From JAGTVG01 sp964389805 (GTDB taxonomy: Bacteria > Bacteroidota > Bacteroidia > Cytophagales > Cyclobacteriaceae): a stretch of 29,348 nt of DNA. Below are positions 15,797-24,037 of the stretch, piece by piece. A model generated the notes under the pieces. It was not told where the DNA came from. It worked only from the letters and a program-made list of their open reading frames with translations, and made no database searches. The first letter of the stretch is position 1. Every line of letters begins with the position of its first letter. A program made the translations under genes and the position numbers. The stretch covers positions 1 through 29,348 of the forward strand of contig CAYMFU010000107.1 of the NCBI GenBank assembly GCA_964389805.1, given 5' to 3'.

Positions 15797-16435
15797 ATGC
15801 CAATTGTCAATATCAAACATATCAACGAGGATGTCACATTTGGAATGTGGAAAATTGAAGAAAATGAAGATTATCTGAAACACCATGTGCGTCTTTCAAA
15901 GCAGGAACGGACAGAACTAAAAAGGATCCAGCATGTAAAGAGAAAGAAGGAATGGTTAAGTGCACGGGCAACACTTCTCGAAATGTGCAAATCACTGAAA
16001 ATAAAATTCAAGGGTACAGTAAAAGATGAAAATAACAAACCTCACCTGAAAGGCCTCCCCTGGCACATCTCTATATCACATTCTTTCCCGTATGCCACAG
16101 CGTTGATTAACAAAAAAGAACCCTGCGGAGTTGATATTGAAAAGGCTAAACCAGCATTATTTCATGTATCTAATAGGTTTTTGAATGAAAAGGAGTTAAG
16201 CGAAATTCCCAGAAGCCCAAACAATCTTTGTGCGGCATGGGCAGCAAAAGAAGTACTTTTTAAGGTATATGGCAAACAAAAAGTATCCTTTAAAAACAAC
16301 CTGTTGCTTTCTCCATTTGATTTAAAGCCCGAAGGAAATATTGTGGGACATATCAAGCTGGACATGGGAACCAGGGATTACATCCTGGAGTATTTTCAAC
16401 TGGATGATTTTATCATTGTATACAGTATCAAATAA
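15797..16435 (+). CDS. 4'-phosphopantetheinyl transferase superfamily protein
   Basis: This enzyme moves the phosphopantetheine arm of coenzyme A onto a serine of a carrier protein. The 212-residue, Sfp/AcpT-like form shows WHISISHSFPYA (about residues 89-100), CGVDIEKAK with Asp113 and Glu115 (metal site), and WAAKEVLFKVYG with Lys151 and Glu152. These are the classical motifs. No polyketide or fatty-acid carrier genes are nearby, so it probably serves the housekeeping acyl carrier protein or a distant pathway. It is a single plus-strand gene convergent with the SirB1-like gene. Confidence 0.93.
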   Translation: MPIVNIKHINEDVTFGMWKIEENEDYLKHHVRLSKQERTELKRIQHVKRKKEWLSARATLLEMCKSLKIKFKGTVKDENNKPHLKGLPWHISISHSFPYATALINKKEPCGVDIEKAKPALFHVSNRFLNEKELSEIPRSPNNLCAAWAAKEVLFKVYGKQKVSFKNNLLLSPFDLKPEGNIVGHIKLDMGTRDYILEYFQLDDFIIVYSIK

Positions 16436-16500
16436 ACTTTTATCTTGAGTTTGATTAACCCACAGCCAGCGATAAATGTAGGATATCTTTATATTATAGA

Positions 16501-17361
16501 TCAGATCGCCCCTGTCCCATCATCATCTCCGATGGATATTTCATTCAGCAGGATTTTTATCTCGTCAACTTTGTAATGATCCCCCAGCTTTTCATATGAT
16601 ACGACCAGGTTACGCAGAACCCGTTTAATGATATCAAGATGGGAACAGGGTTCATAAAATATATCCAGAGGGGTAATCTGTAAATTGGTTATATAATTTT
16701 CCAGGTCAGATCTGGAAAATAGCAAACCCCGGTTAAAAGCATTAATATAAAACTGCAATTCCTGTGTTTTATAGGTGCAAACGAACAGATTTGGGAGGTT
16801 CACGCCGTAAACCGGCATTTTAAGTTTATGGGCAATGAGCATATAAATCACGCATAACGATATCGGATTCCCCTTTTTCGTATCCAATACAACATTGATC
16901 ATAGAATTGGAAGGGCTATGGAAATTTTTTGTATTGGCCCTGAATTTATAATCTGAGTAAAGTATGCCATTCAGGATCTTTACCTGGTCATACGGATGGA
17001 TGTCATCACGAAAAGCCCTCCATGCTTCCTGATATATTTGCTCTATCTCAGCTTTTAAGGTTTTATATTCAATATCGGGGTATTGATAGGTTGCCACCAG
17101 CCACATACCCTTCAACAGGTCTTTAGCTCCCTTTTCCTTCCATTCAATTAACCTCATTTTTAATTGATCGAATTGAAGGGTATGTATAAGATCTTCTAAT
17201 TTTCTCTGTACAGTAGGATTAAAGCTGCTTTCCCATTCACTTTCAAGATGGGGTATGATCTTATTCCCCATAGAAATGATCTTTTCCTCGATCTGAGTAA
17301 CAATGGTATGGTCGTCATCATCCAATAAAGAGACCAGTGCTTTAATTTCCTTTTTTTTCAT
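16501..17361 (-). CDS. SirB1-like transglutaminase-core protein
   Basis: The 286-residue protein has an N-terminal HEAT-like helical part (KALVSLLDDDDHTIVTQIEE onward) and then the conserved SirB1/Transglut_core2 stretch: NVVLDTKKGNPISLCVIYML followed by KMPVYGVNLPNLFVC. In relatives the second motif usually reads PGHF; here it is PNLF, so the His is lost. Catalysis is therefore doubtful, as in many members. The function in bacteria is not established. It is 58 bases downstream of the MCE gene on the same strand and may belong to the same transcript. Confidence 0.8.
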   Translation of the reverse strand: MKKKEIKALVSLLDDDDHTIVTQIEEKIISMGNKIIPHLESEWESSFNPTVQRKLEDLIHTLQFDQLKMRLIEWKEKGAKDLLKGMWLVATYQYPDIEYKTLKAEIEQIYQEAWRAFRDDIHPYDQVKILNGILYSDYKFRANTKNFHSPSNSMINVVLDTKKGNPISLCVIYMLIAHKLKMPVYGVNLPNLFVCTYKTQELQFYINAFNRGLLFSRSDLENYITNLQITPLDIFYEPCSHLDIIKRVLRNLVVSYEKLGDHYKVDEIKILLNEISIGDDDGTGAI

Positions 17362-17419
17362 ACCGTTAAATATATCCTAAATTTCAGCTCCAGTCAAAAG
17401 GATATGGATAAATTGGAAG

Positions 17420-18403
17420 CTATTCTTTTTCGGACCTGGCCTTCTGTCGCTCTTCCTTTTTCTTCTTTTTCTCTGTTTTATCTTTCTTACCGAATACTGA
17501 AACCTGTACGTAACGGCTAGGATTCTCGCGAAGGTCTACAAATAAACTATCAAGATCTGCAGCAGTCATTGTGAGGTAGTGGTATAATGAATCATCATGT
17601 AAAAGCTTGCCCATTGAACCTTCACCTTCATTCAGATTTTTCAATAATAAATTCAGGTTATCCATCGAACTGGACATACTTTCAAGAGTTGAGGACAATT
17701 CCAGGTTATTTAATGAGTCAATGAAAACATTCACATCTGTTAAAAGAGGCTTTAATTCAGTTGAGGCATCTTTCAAATTAAGGGTAAGTCCATTCAAGTT
17801 CTCCATGGTGATCTTAAAATTTTCCCGGTTCTCTTTGATCATAAGATAGGTCTGATCCAAATTGGAGTTTATTTTCTTCATGGTCTCTCTTAGTAGCAAT
17901 TCCGTTTCATGAAAATTCTCGATCTCTTCATTTAACTGCCTGATCAAAGCACCGATATTATCCGTAACAGGTCCGGTTTGCTCGGACAGGGACTCAAATA
18001 TACCAAGAGCTATTTCAGACCTCAAGGTATCCTCCCCTTTCATAGGATTTTGTATTACCGAAGGCATTTTAAGTTCAATAGCCTTTCCTCCAAGAAAACC
18101 TTCACTAACAAGTACAGCAATTGTTGAATCATCTAATATAATATCCCCATTGATATCCAGTTCAACAATAATTTTGTTTCCGCGGACTTGTTCATAGGTA
18201 ATATTACTAACGCGGCCAACGGCAAACCCTTTTATGATCACAGAATTTGATACCTGTAAACCCCCAATGTTCTCATACACTGTATAATATTTGTTGGTTG
18301 TCGCAAGGAAGTCGATCCCTTTTAGGAAATTAAATCCCAGGTATAAAAGCGTAATCGCAATTACAGTGAATATACCTATTTTAAATTCTTTTGTAAAATG
18401 CAC
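17420..18403 (-). CDS. MCE (MlaD-type) lipid-transport protein
   Basis: This 327-residue envelope protein has one N-terminal membrane anchor (FKIGIFTVIAITLLYLGFNF) and an MCE domain at about residues 35-115: YYTVYENIGGLQVSNSVIIK, then GFAVGRVSNI. A long helical region follows. MCE proteins form rings that carry lipids across the periplasm, usually with MlaE/MlaF; neither gene is in the window. The C-terminus ends in about 24 mostly Lys and Glu residues (KKDKTEKKKKKEERQKARSE). The start codon is GTG, eight bases after the amidase stop, with no in-frame ATG nearby. The pairing with amidase opposite LptD points to outer-membrane biogenesis. Confidence 0.9.
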   Translation of the reverse strand: MHFTKEFKIGIFTVIAITLLYLGFNFLKGIDFLATTNKYYTVYENIGGLQVSNSVIIKGFAVGRVSNITYEQVRGNKIIVELDINGDIILDDSTIAVLVSEGFLGGKAIELKMPSVIQNPMKGEDTLRSEIALGIFESLSEQTGPVTDNIGALIRQLNEEIENFHETELLLRETMKKINSNLDQTYLMIKENRENFKITMENLNGLTLNLKDASTELKPLLTDVNVFIDSLNNLELSSTLESMSSSMDNLNLLLKNLNEGEGSMGKLLHDDSLYHYLTMTAADLDSLFVDLRENPSRYVQVSVFGKKDKTEKKKKKEERQKARSEKE

Positions 18404-18411
18404 GTCGATTT

Positions 18412-19200
18412 TTAGTTGTTAGATTCTATTTCAGTTTTGTAGTCCCTTAAAGCCCTGTAAATTCCAGAGGCCAAATATACTTGCCCCAGGTCATCATTCA
18501 AATATTTTTCTTCCTTTGGATTGCTTAAATACCCAACTTCAATTAATACGCTTGGCATTGAGGTCCTCCATAAAACCCAGAAACCCGCTTGTCGTACACC
18601 CCTGCTATTTCTTCCTACACGCTTCTCAAATTGATCCTCTACCTTTTCGGCAAGGTCCAGGCTGTTCTCAATATATGCATTTTGAAATATTGAAAACAGG
18701 ATCAGCGACTCTGGTGATTCAGGATCAAATCCTTCATATCTTTCTTCATAATCGTCTTCCATCAGGATCACGGAATTCTCACGTTTCGCTATTTCAAAGT
18801 TTCCTTCATCAACATGAGTTCCCATCACGTAGGTTTCGGTTCCGTAAATTTTCTCCTTATTCCCAGGAACCGCATTACAGTGAATAGAAATGAAAACATC
18901 TGCATCATTTTTGTTAGCTATCATAGCACGGTCTTCCAACTCTATGAATCTATCGTTGGACCTGGTATATATAACTTCTATGTCTTTGAGGTTTTCTTCT
19001 ATGATACGGCCTAACTCTTTTGCTATCTTTAAAGCGATCGTTTTCTCCTGGCTTATTAGCCCATGGGTGCCCGGATCCTTTCCCCCATGTCCGGCATCGA
19101 TAACAACTTTATCAACCTTATATAGAGCGAGTCCGGCTGGTTTGAATGATCCCATTATTAGTAAAAAGGCTAAACAGGGAATAATAACAATATTTTTCAC
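18412..19200 (-). CDS. N-acetylmuramoyl-L-alanine amidase (Amidase_3)
   Basis: This zinc enzyme cuts the amide between N-acetylmuramic acid and the peptide stem of peptidoglycan. VVIDAGHGGKDPGT gives the first zinc His, followed by a Glu in SQEKTIAL. SIHCNAVPG gives the second His, and VLIEVGYLSNPKEE gives the catalytic Glu. I choose the GTG at 19200 (262 residues), because it begins a clean signal sequence, KNIVIIPCLAFLLIMGS. The longer ATG form at 19326 adds a basic stretch and would overlap the start of lptD on the other strand. It leads a unit with the MCE gene. Confidence 0.9.
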   Translation of the reverse strand: MKNIVIIPCLAFLLIMGSFKPAGLALYKVDKVVIDAGHGGKDPGTHGLISQEKTIALKIAKELGRIIEENLKDIEVIYTRSNDRFIELEDRAMIANKNDADVFISIHCNAVPGNKEKIYGTETYVMGTHVDEGNFEIAKRENSVILMEDDYEERYEGFDPESPESLILFSIFQNAYIENSLDLAEKVEDQFEKRVGRNSRGVRQAGFWVLWRTSMPSVLIEVGYLSNPKEEKYLNDDLGQVYLASGIYRALRDYKTEIESNN

Positions 19201-19210
19201 AATATTTCGG

Positions 19211-19237
19211 TTGTTAAAAGTTATTAGGATAACTTTA
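19211..19237 (+). promoter_or_regulatory. Weak candidate promoter for lptD
   Basis: TTG (19211-19213) and TAACTTTA (19230-19237, one mismatch to TAnnTTTG) are separated by 16 bases and would start transcription just before the candidate lptD start codons. Spacing and sequence are both imperfect. Confidence 0.2.
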
Positions 19238-19270
19238 CGCAAAAATGTAAATTTTTTGATAAAACTGAAA

Positions 19271-22132
19271 GTGGGTTTATACAAATATAAACGTATTGCC
19301 GGGATCATTTTACTGCTGTTCACCATAACTTACGCTTTCGGACAAAACAATGCTCCTGAAACAAATCAGGATAATAACATCAAATCAGAAACTACTTCCC
19401 CATTAATCAAAGATCAGGCCAGCGATTCCCTAAATATAACAAAACCCCTGTTAATTCCACTCACCAGGTCAGATTCTACGTTCCAAAATACCAATATTTC
19501 TGATTCTACAGCCGAAAACTCTTTGCAGTTGGATTCAGCAGATGTTAATACCACTCTCCCGGATTCGCTAGCAATAGGTACAGATCTGCTGGATTCTGCA
19601 GCATTAGCAGCTGATACTATACCTCCTGTTGGGGATATTGAAACAACCATAATATATTCAGCAAGGGATTCTATGAACCTGAGTTTAACAAATCAAAATG
19701 TGGACCTTTATGGGAATGGGAAAATTGTATATGGAGACATAGAATTGTCAGCCGATCGGGTGAATGTGGATTATGAAATTCATGAAATACAAGCAGAGGG
19801 AACAGAGGACTCTTTAGGCAATCCTATCGGTGAACCCATATTTAAAGATGGCCCCGACGTCTATGAGACAAAACAAATGAGATATAATTTTAAATCTGAA
19901 AAGGCTATCATTAAAGGAGTAATTACTCAGCAGGGTGAAGGAATCATGCACGGAAATACTGTAAAACGGGATCAGCGGGGTGATTTGTACATCGACAGGG
20001 CAAAGTATACAACGTGTAACAGACCTGATCCGCACTTTCACATCGAAGCAAAAAAATTAAAATTAGTGCCGGATGATAAAATAATGGTTGGGCCTTTCCA
20101 TATGCGCGTAAATGACATACCCTTGCCCATTGGTTGGGGATTTGGGATGTTCCCAATGCCCAGGACTCAATCTTCAGGCGTCATTGTCCCTTCTTTTGGT
20201 GAGGAAAAGCGAAGAGGATTTTATCTGAGAGATGGGGGTTATTATTTTGCCCTGAGCGATTATATCGATCTTGCCCTGACAGGTGAAATCTACAGCAAAG
20301 GCAGTTACGGACTTAGCATGGCTTCCAGTTACCGGAAAAGATACTCTTTTAATGGGCAGTTCTCTTTTAAATACAACCGCCAGAAGGGAATTGATGAAGG
20401 TGATTCTTCTGTAATTAAAGATTTCTGGGTGAATTGGAGTCATTCCCCTCAATCAAAGGGATCATCAAGGTTTTCAGCCCAATTACGTGCAGGAACTTCT
20501 TCATATAACCAGAACAATCCTTCCTATTACGATGTAATCAATAATATTAATCAGGAATTCAGTTCATCTGTTTCTTATTCTAAAACACTAACCGGAACCC
20601 CTTTTAATTTCGGCGCGAGCATGCGACTGCAGCAAAATACCGGTACGGGAAAGGTCAATCTACAACTTCCGGATTATTCGCTAACTATGAACAGGATATA
20701 TCCCTTTAAAGGGAAATCTCCTACTGCAAAAAACATAATTCAAAAGATCAATTTCAGCTGGAACATGGTCGGAACGAATAATATGTCCAATCAGAGGGTA
20801 AACCTGCCTTTTAATTTTGATATTGAGAATAAAAATCCGAATTACGACAGCACAATAGATTTCAATACATCGAACCTGGGGCAGATCTGGGAAAGATCTC
20901 AAAATGGGATCCAGCATAGAATACCTATATCCACGTCTGCAAAGGTATTAAAACATTTTACCATCAATCCTGCTGCAAATTACTCTGAAATATGGTACTT
21001 CAAAGAACTCAATTATACCTGGAACGACACCATTAATGCTGTACGGATCGATACGACCAAAAAGTTCTCAAGATTATATGCATATAACTTCAGTGCTGGT
21101 CTGAATACACGTATGTACGGCACCATGTACTTTAAAGGAGATAAAGTTCAGGCCATCCGGCATGTATTAACACCCAATATCTCTTTCAGTTATGCTCCCG
21201 ATTTTTCAGCTGATAAATTTGGCTATTATCAGACGGTACAGGTGGATTCGCTTGGAAACACTCGCGAACTTTCAAAATATGCAGGATTTGTCTATGGTAC
21301 GCCTTCAAGAGGAGAAAATGCCAGCATGGGGATTTCAATAAGCAATACCCTGGAAATGAAAGTAAGGGATAAAAAAGATTCGGCGAACGAGTTCAAAAAA
21401 GTACCTATTTTCGAGAATTTCTCATTTTCTACTAGTTACAATTTCCTTGCTGATTCTTTTAACCTGGCACCTGTCAGGATTACAGCCAGGACCAAACTGT
21501 TCAATAAGAAATTGGATATCAATATTAATGGAACGCTGGATCCCTACGTTTGGATACTTGACTCTATTTATTATGATGGATCCGGAAATCAACGTGTCGC
21601 ACAGCGGAAGACAGGCCGGTATGCATGGGATGAAGGAATGGGCCTGGGTCAATTCACCCAGGCTAACTTGTCTATAGGAACCAGCTTTAATCCTGAGTCC
21701 TGGGAAAACAAAGCAAGTGACGTAGATAAAGATCAGCTTACTGATCCTGAAAGAAATGAAATGGAATATATTGAGCAGCATCCTGAACTGTATGTTGATT
21801 TCAGCATTCCATGGAATTTCAGAATAAATTATAATGTCAATTATACAAAAAGAGGGTATGATAAAGCAAAGATTACACAGACTCTACGATTCAATGGCGA
21901 TTTCAGCCTGACCCAGAAATGGAAAATCGGGTTTTCTTCAGGTTATGATTTTCAAAACAATGGATTTACCCAAACCAACGTCAACATAAACAGGGATCTG
22001 CATTGCTGGCAACTTGCAATGACATGGATACCATTCGGAAGATATCAATCTTATAATGTCACCATCAGGGCAAAGTCATCATTATTGCAGGATTTGAAAC
22101 TGAATCGACAGAGAAGCTGGTGGGATAACTAA
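19271..22132 (+). CDS. lptD: LPS-assembly outer-membrane protein LptD
   Basis: LptD is the outer-membrane barrel that inserts lipopolysaccharide into the outer leaflet. I take GTG 19271 as start (953 residues): it yields MGLYKYKRIAGIILLLFT, a good signal peptide ending near AFG. TTG 19256 is an alternative. A low-complexity Ser/Asp/Thr region (about 20-135) is followed by an OstA-like jellyroll (LYGNGKIVYGDIELSADRVN, then IDRAKYTTCNRPDP), and then a large beta-barrel ending in LHCWQLAMTWIPFG. The mature protein contains only two cysteines, Cys249 and Cys912. The frame stays open back to 18890, but that part is antisense to the amidase gene and is not coding. Family lengths vary. Confidence 0.92.
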   Translation: MGLYKYKRIAGIILLLFTITYAFGQNNAPETNQDNNIKSETTSPLIKDQASDSLNITKPLLIPLTRSDSTFQNTNISDSTAENSLQLDSADVNTTLPDSLAIGTDLLDSAALAADTIPPVGDIETTIIYSARDSMNLSLTNQNVDLYGNGKIVYGDIELSADRVNVDYEIHEIQAEGTEDSLGNPIGEPIFKDGPDVYETKQMRYNFKSEKAIIKGVITQQGEGIMHGNTVKRDQRGDLYIDRAKYTTCNRPDPHFHIEAKKLKLVPDDKIMVGPFHMRVNDIPLPIGWGFGMFPMPRTQSSGVIVPSFGEEKRRGFYLRDGGYYFALSDYIDLALTGEIYSKGSYGLSMASSYRKRYSFNGQFSFKYNRQKGIDEGDSSVIKDFWVNWSHSPQSKGSSRFSAQLRAGTSSYNQNNPSYYDVINNINQEFSSSVSYSKTLTGTPFNFGASMRLQQNTGTGKVNLQLPDYSLTMNRIYPFKGKSPTAKNIIQKINFSWNMVGTNNMSNQRVNLPFNFDIENKNPNYDSTIDFNTSNLGQIWERSQNGIQHRIPISTSAKVLKHFTINPAANYSEIWYFKELNYTWNDTINAVRIDTTKKFSRLYAYNFSAGLNTRMYGTMYFKGDKVQAIRHVLTPNISFSYAPDFSADKFGYYQTVQVDSLGNTRELSKYAGFVYGTPSRGENASMGISISNTLEMKVRDKKDSANEFKKVPIFENFSFSTSYNFLADSFNLAPVRITARTKLFNKKLDININGTLDPYVWILDSIYYDGSGNQRVAQRKTGRYAWDEGMGLGQFTQANLSIGTSFNPESWENKASDVDKDQLTDPERNEMEYIEQHPELYVDFSIPWNFRINYNVNYTKRGYDKAKITQTLRFNGDFSLTQKWKIGFSSGYDFQNNGFTQTNVNINRDLHCWQLAMTWIPFGRYQSYNVTIRAKSSLLQDLKLNRQRSWWDN

Positions 22133-22180
22133 TTTTTGGGTAAAATGGGATTACACCTTTCGACAAAAACGAGTTTTTTA

Positions 22181-23914
22181 TTATTTTTCTATCCAAGTTG
22201 TTACTTCTTCCAACGTAGGATTTTTCACTTCTTTAAGTTTCATCTTCTTTCGCATACCACAAACATCGTTGAACAATTTGTTTGGATTTAATTCCTTTAA
22301 CTGAGCTATGGTCTGTATGCCCAGCTTTTCTATGATCGGTACCAACTCTTGCCGTATTCCATGATCAACATAATCCTGTGGAGATGAAACCTCTTCCTTC
22401 TTTTCCGGCTTCATTTGCGGAAAGAATATCACATCCTGGATGGAGTTCTGGTTGGTCATGATCATAACCAGGCGGTCTATGCCTACTCCTAATCCTGCAG
22501 TCGGAGGCAAACCGTACTCAAGGGCCCGCAGGTAATCTTCATCCAGTACCATGGCTTCTTCATCACCCTTTTTCCCAAGCTCCAGCTGATCTTCAAATCG
22601 CTTTCTTTGATCCTGGGGATCATTCAATTCTGAAAAAGCATTGCATACCTCTTTCCCATTACAAATGGTTTCAAAACGCTCTACAAGGCCCTCTTTTGAC
22701 CGGTGCTTCTTTGCGAGGGGTGACATCTCTATTGGGTAGTCAGTGATAAATGTAGGCTGTATCAAGTGTGACTCACACCTTTCCCCAAAGATCTCATCAA
22801 TGATCTTTCCTTTCCCCATATTACCATCAATTTCCAAGCCCATATCAGCCGCTGTTTTTCTTAATTGGCCTTCATCCATCCCTGTTATATCAATTCCTGT
22901 ATAGTGCTCTATGGCTTCGAACATGGTATACCGTTTCCAGGGTCTTTGAAAATTGATTACATCTTCCCCGACCGGTACTTCCGTGGTCCCATGAAGGTCC
23001 ATAGCCACCTTTTCTACCATCTCCTCAACAAGATCCATCATCCAGTTATAATCTTTATATGCTACGTATAGCTCAACCTGTGTGAATTCAGGATTGTGAA
23101 AACGGGACATGCCTTCATTCCGGAAATCCTTGGCAAATTCAAATACCCCGTCAAAACCACCTACGATCAATCGCTTAAGATACAATTCATTGGCGATTCT
23201 GAGGTATAAACTCATATCCAGATTATTGTGATGTGTTTTAAATGGCTTGGCTGTAGCGCCACCATATATTGGTTGTAATACCGGGGTTTCTACTTCCAGA
23301 TAACCCCTGCCACTCAAATAATCCCGGATAGAATTCACAACTTTTGTCCTCTGCACGAAGGTATTTCTTACCTCCGGATTAACGATCAGATCAACGTATC
23401 GTTGCCTGTATCGCTGTTCATGGTCGGTAAAAGCATCCCAGGTCTGTACATTACCCGCCTCATCAACCTTTTCCTTCACAATTGGCAAGGGTTTTAATGA
23501 TTTGGAAAGAAGATACAGTTCTTTTACATGAATGGAGATCTCTCCAGTCTGGGTAGTGAACACAAATCCTTTAACACCAAGGATGTCCCCTATCCCGAGT
23601 AATTTTTTGAAAACAGTGTTATACAGGGCTTTATCTTCCCCCTTGCATATATCGTCACGACGAACATATATTTGTATCCTTCCCCTGGAATCCTGGATTT
23701 CAGCAAATGAAGCGGAACCCATGATCCTTCGGCTCATCATTCGTCCGGCAATGGAGATATCTTTGTAATCCATCTTCCGTTTTTCATAGTTTTCATGAAT
23801 ATCACGGGTAGAGACATTTACTGGAAATGTTTCTGACGGGTAAGGATCTATACCTAGCTTTTCGAGTTCTTCCCGGTCACTTCTTCTCTGGATTTCCTGT
23901 TCACTTAAGTGCAT
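22181..23914 (-). CDS. lysS: Lysyl-tRNA synthetase, class II
   Basis: LysRS charges tRNA-Lys. The 577-residue product has the N-terminal anticodon-binding OB fold (about 50-160: IAGRMMSRRIMGSASF, then DSRGRIQIYV) and class II motifs: motif 1 region around YLEVETPVLQP, motif 2 FRNEGMSRFHNPEFTQ, and motif 3 LGVGIDRLVM. It is longer than typical bacterial LysRS (about 500) because of a C-terminal extension of about 60 residues (from roughly 517, ELVPIIEKLGIQTIAQL onward) that looks helical. A perfect -7 promoter element sits 20 bases upstream. It is convergent with lptD. Confidence 0.97.
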   Translation of the reverse strand: MHLSEQEIQRRSDREELEKLGIDPYPSETFPVNVSTRDIHENYEKRKMDYKDISIAGRMMSRRIMGSASFAEIQDSRGRIQIYVRRDDICKGEDKALYNTVFKKLLGIGDILGVKGFVFTTQTGEISIHVKELYLLSKSLKPLPIVKEKVDEAGNVQTWDAFTDHEQRYRQRYVDLIVNPEVRNTFVQRTKVVNSIRDYLSGRGYLEVETPVLQPIYGGATAKPFKTHHNNLDMSLYLRIANELYLKRLIVGGFDGVFEFAKDFRNEGMSRFHNPEFTQVELYVAYKDYNWMMDLVEEMVEKVAMDLHGTTEVPVGEDVINFQRPWKRYTMFEAIEHYTGIDITGMDEGQLRKTAADMGLEIDGNMGKGKIIDEIFGERCESHLIQPTFITDYPIEMSPLAKKHRSKEGLVERFETICNGKEVCNAFSELNDPQDQRKRFEDQLELGKKGDEEAMVLDEDYLRALEYGLPPTAGLGVGIDRLVMIMTNQNSIQDVIFFPQMKPEKKEEVSSPQDYVDHGIRQELVPIIEKLGIQTIAQLKELNPNKLFNDVCGMRKKMKLKEVKNPTLEEVTTWIEK

Positions 23915-23933
23915 ATTGTCTGAATATAAGCTG

Positions 23934-23941
23934 CAAAAATA
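23934..23941 (-). promoter_or_regulatory. -7 promoter element for lysS
   Basis: On the minus strand TATTTTTG matches TAnnTTTG exactly, 19 bases before the lysS ATG at 23914. No clear -33 element is seen, so the leader would be very short. Confidence 0.4.
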
Positions 23942-24037
23942 GGGATAAATCGCTTTTAAATGAAAAATAGTTATGATCTATTCCCTGAATTACATTTAAA
24001 TTGAATTGATCGGATATATAAAACTGAACAAGGTTGG

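Noticed and set aside
18890..19255. Upstream extension of the lptD reading frame, adding about 120 residues
   Set aside because: It is antisense to the amidase gene, precedes a good signal peptide at 19271, and looks like an incidental open frame.
22165..22190. Terminator hairpin between lptD and lysS (aaaaac/gttttt)
   Set aside because: The stem is only A-T pairs plus one G-C with a two-base loop, too weak to call.
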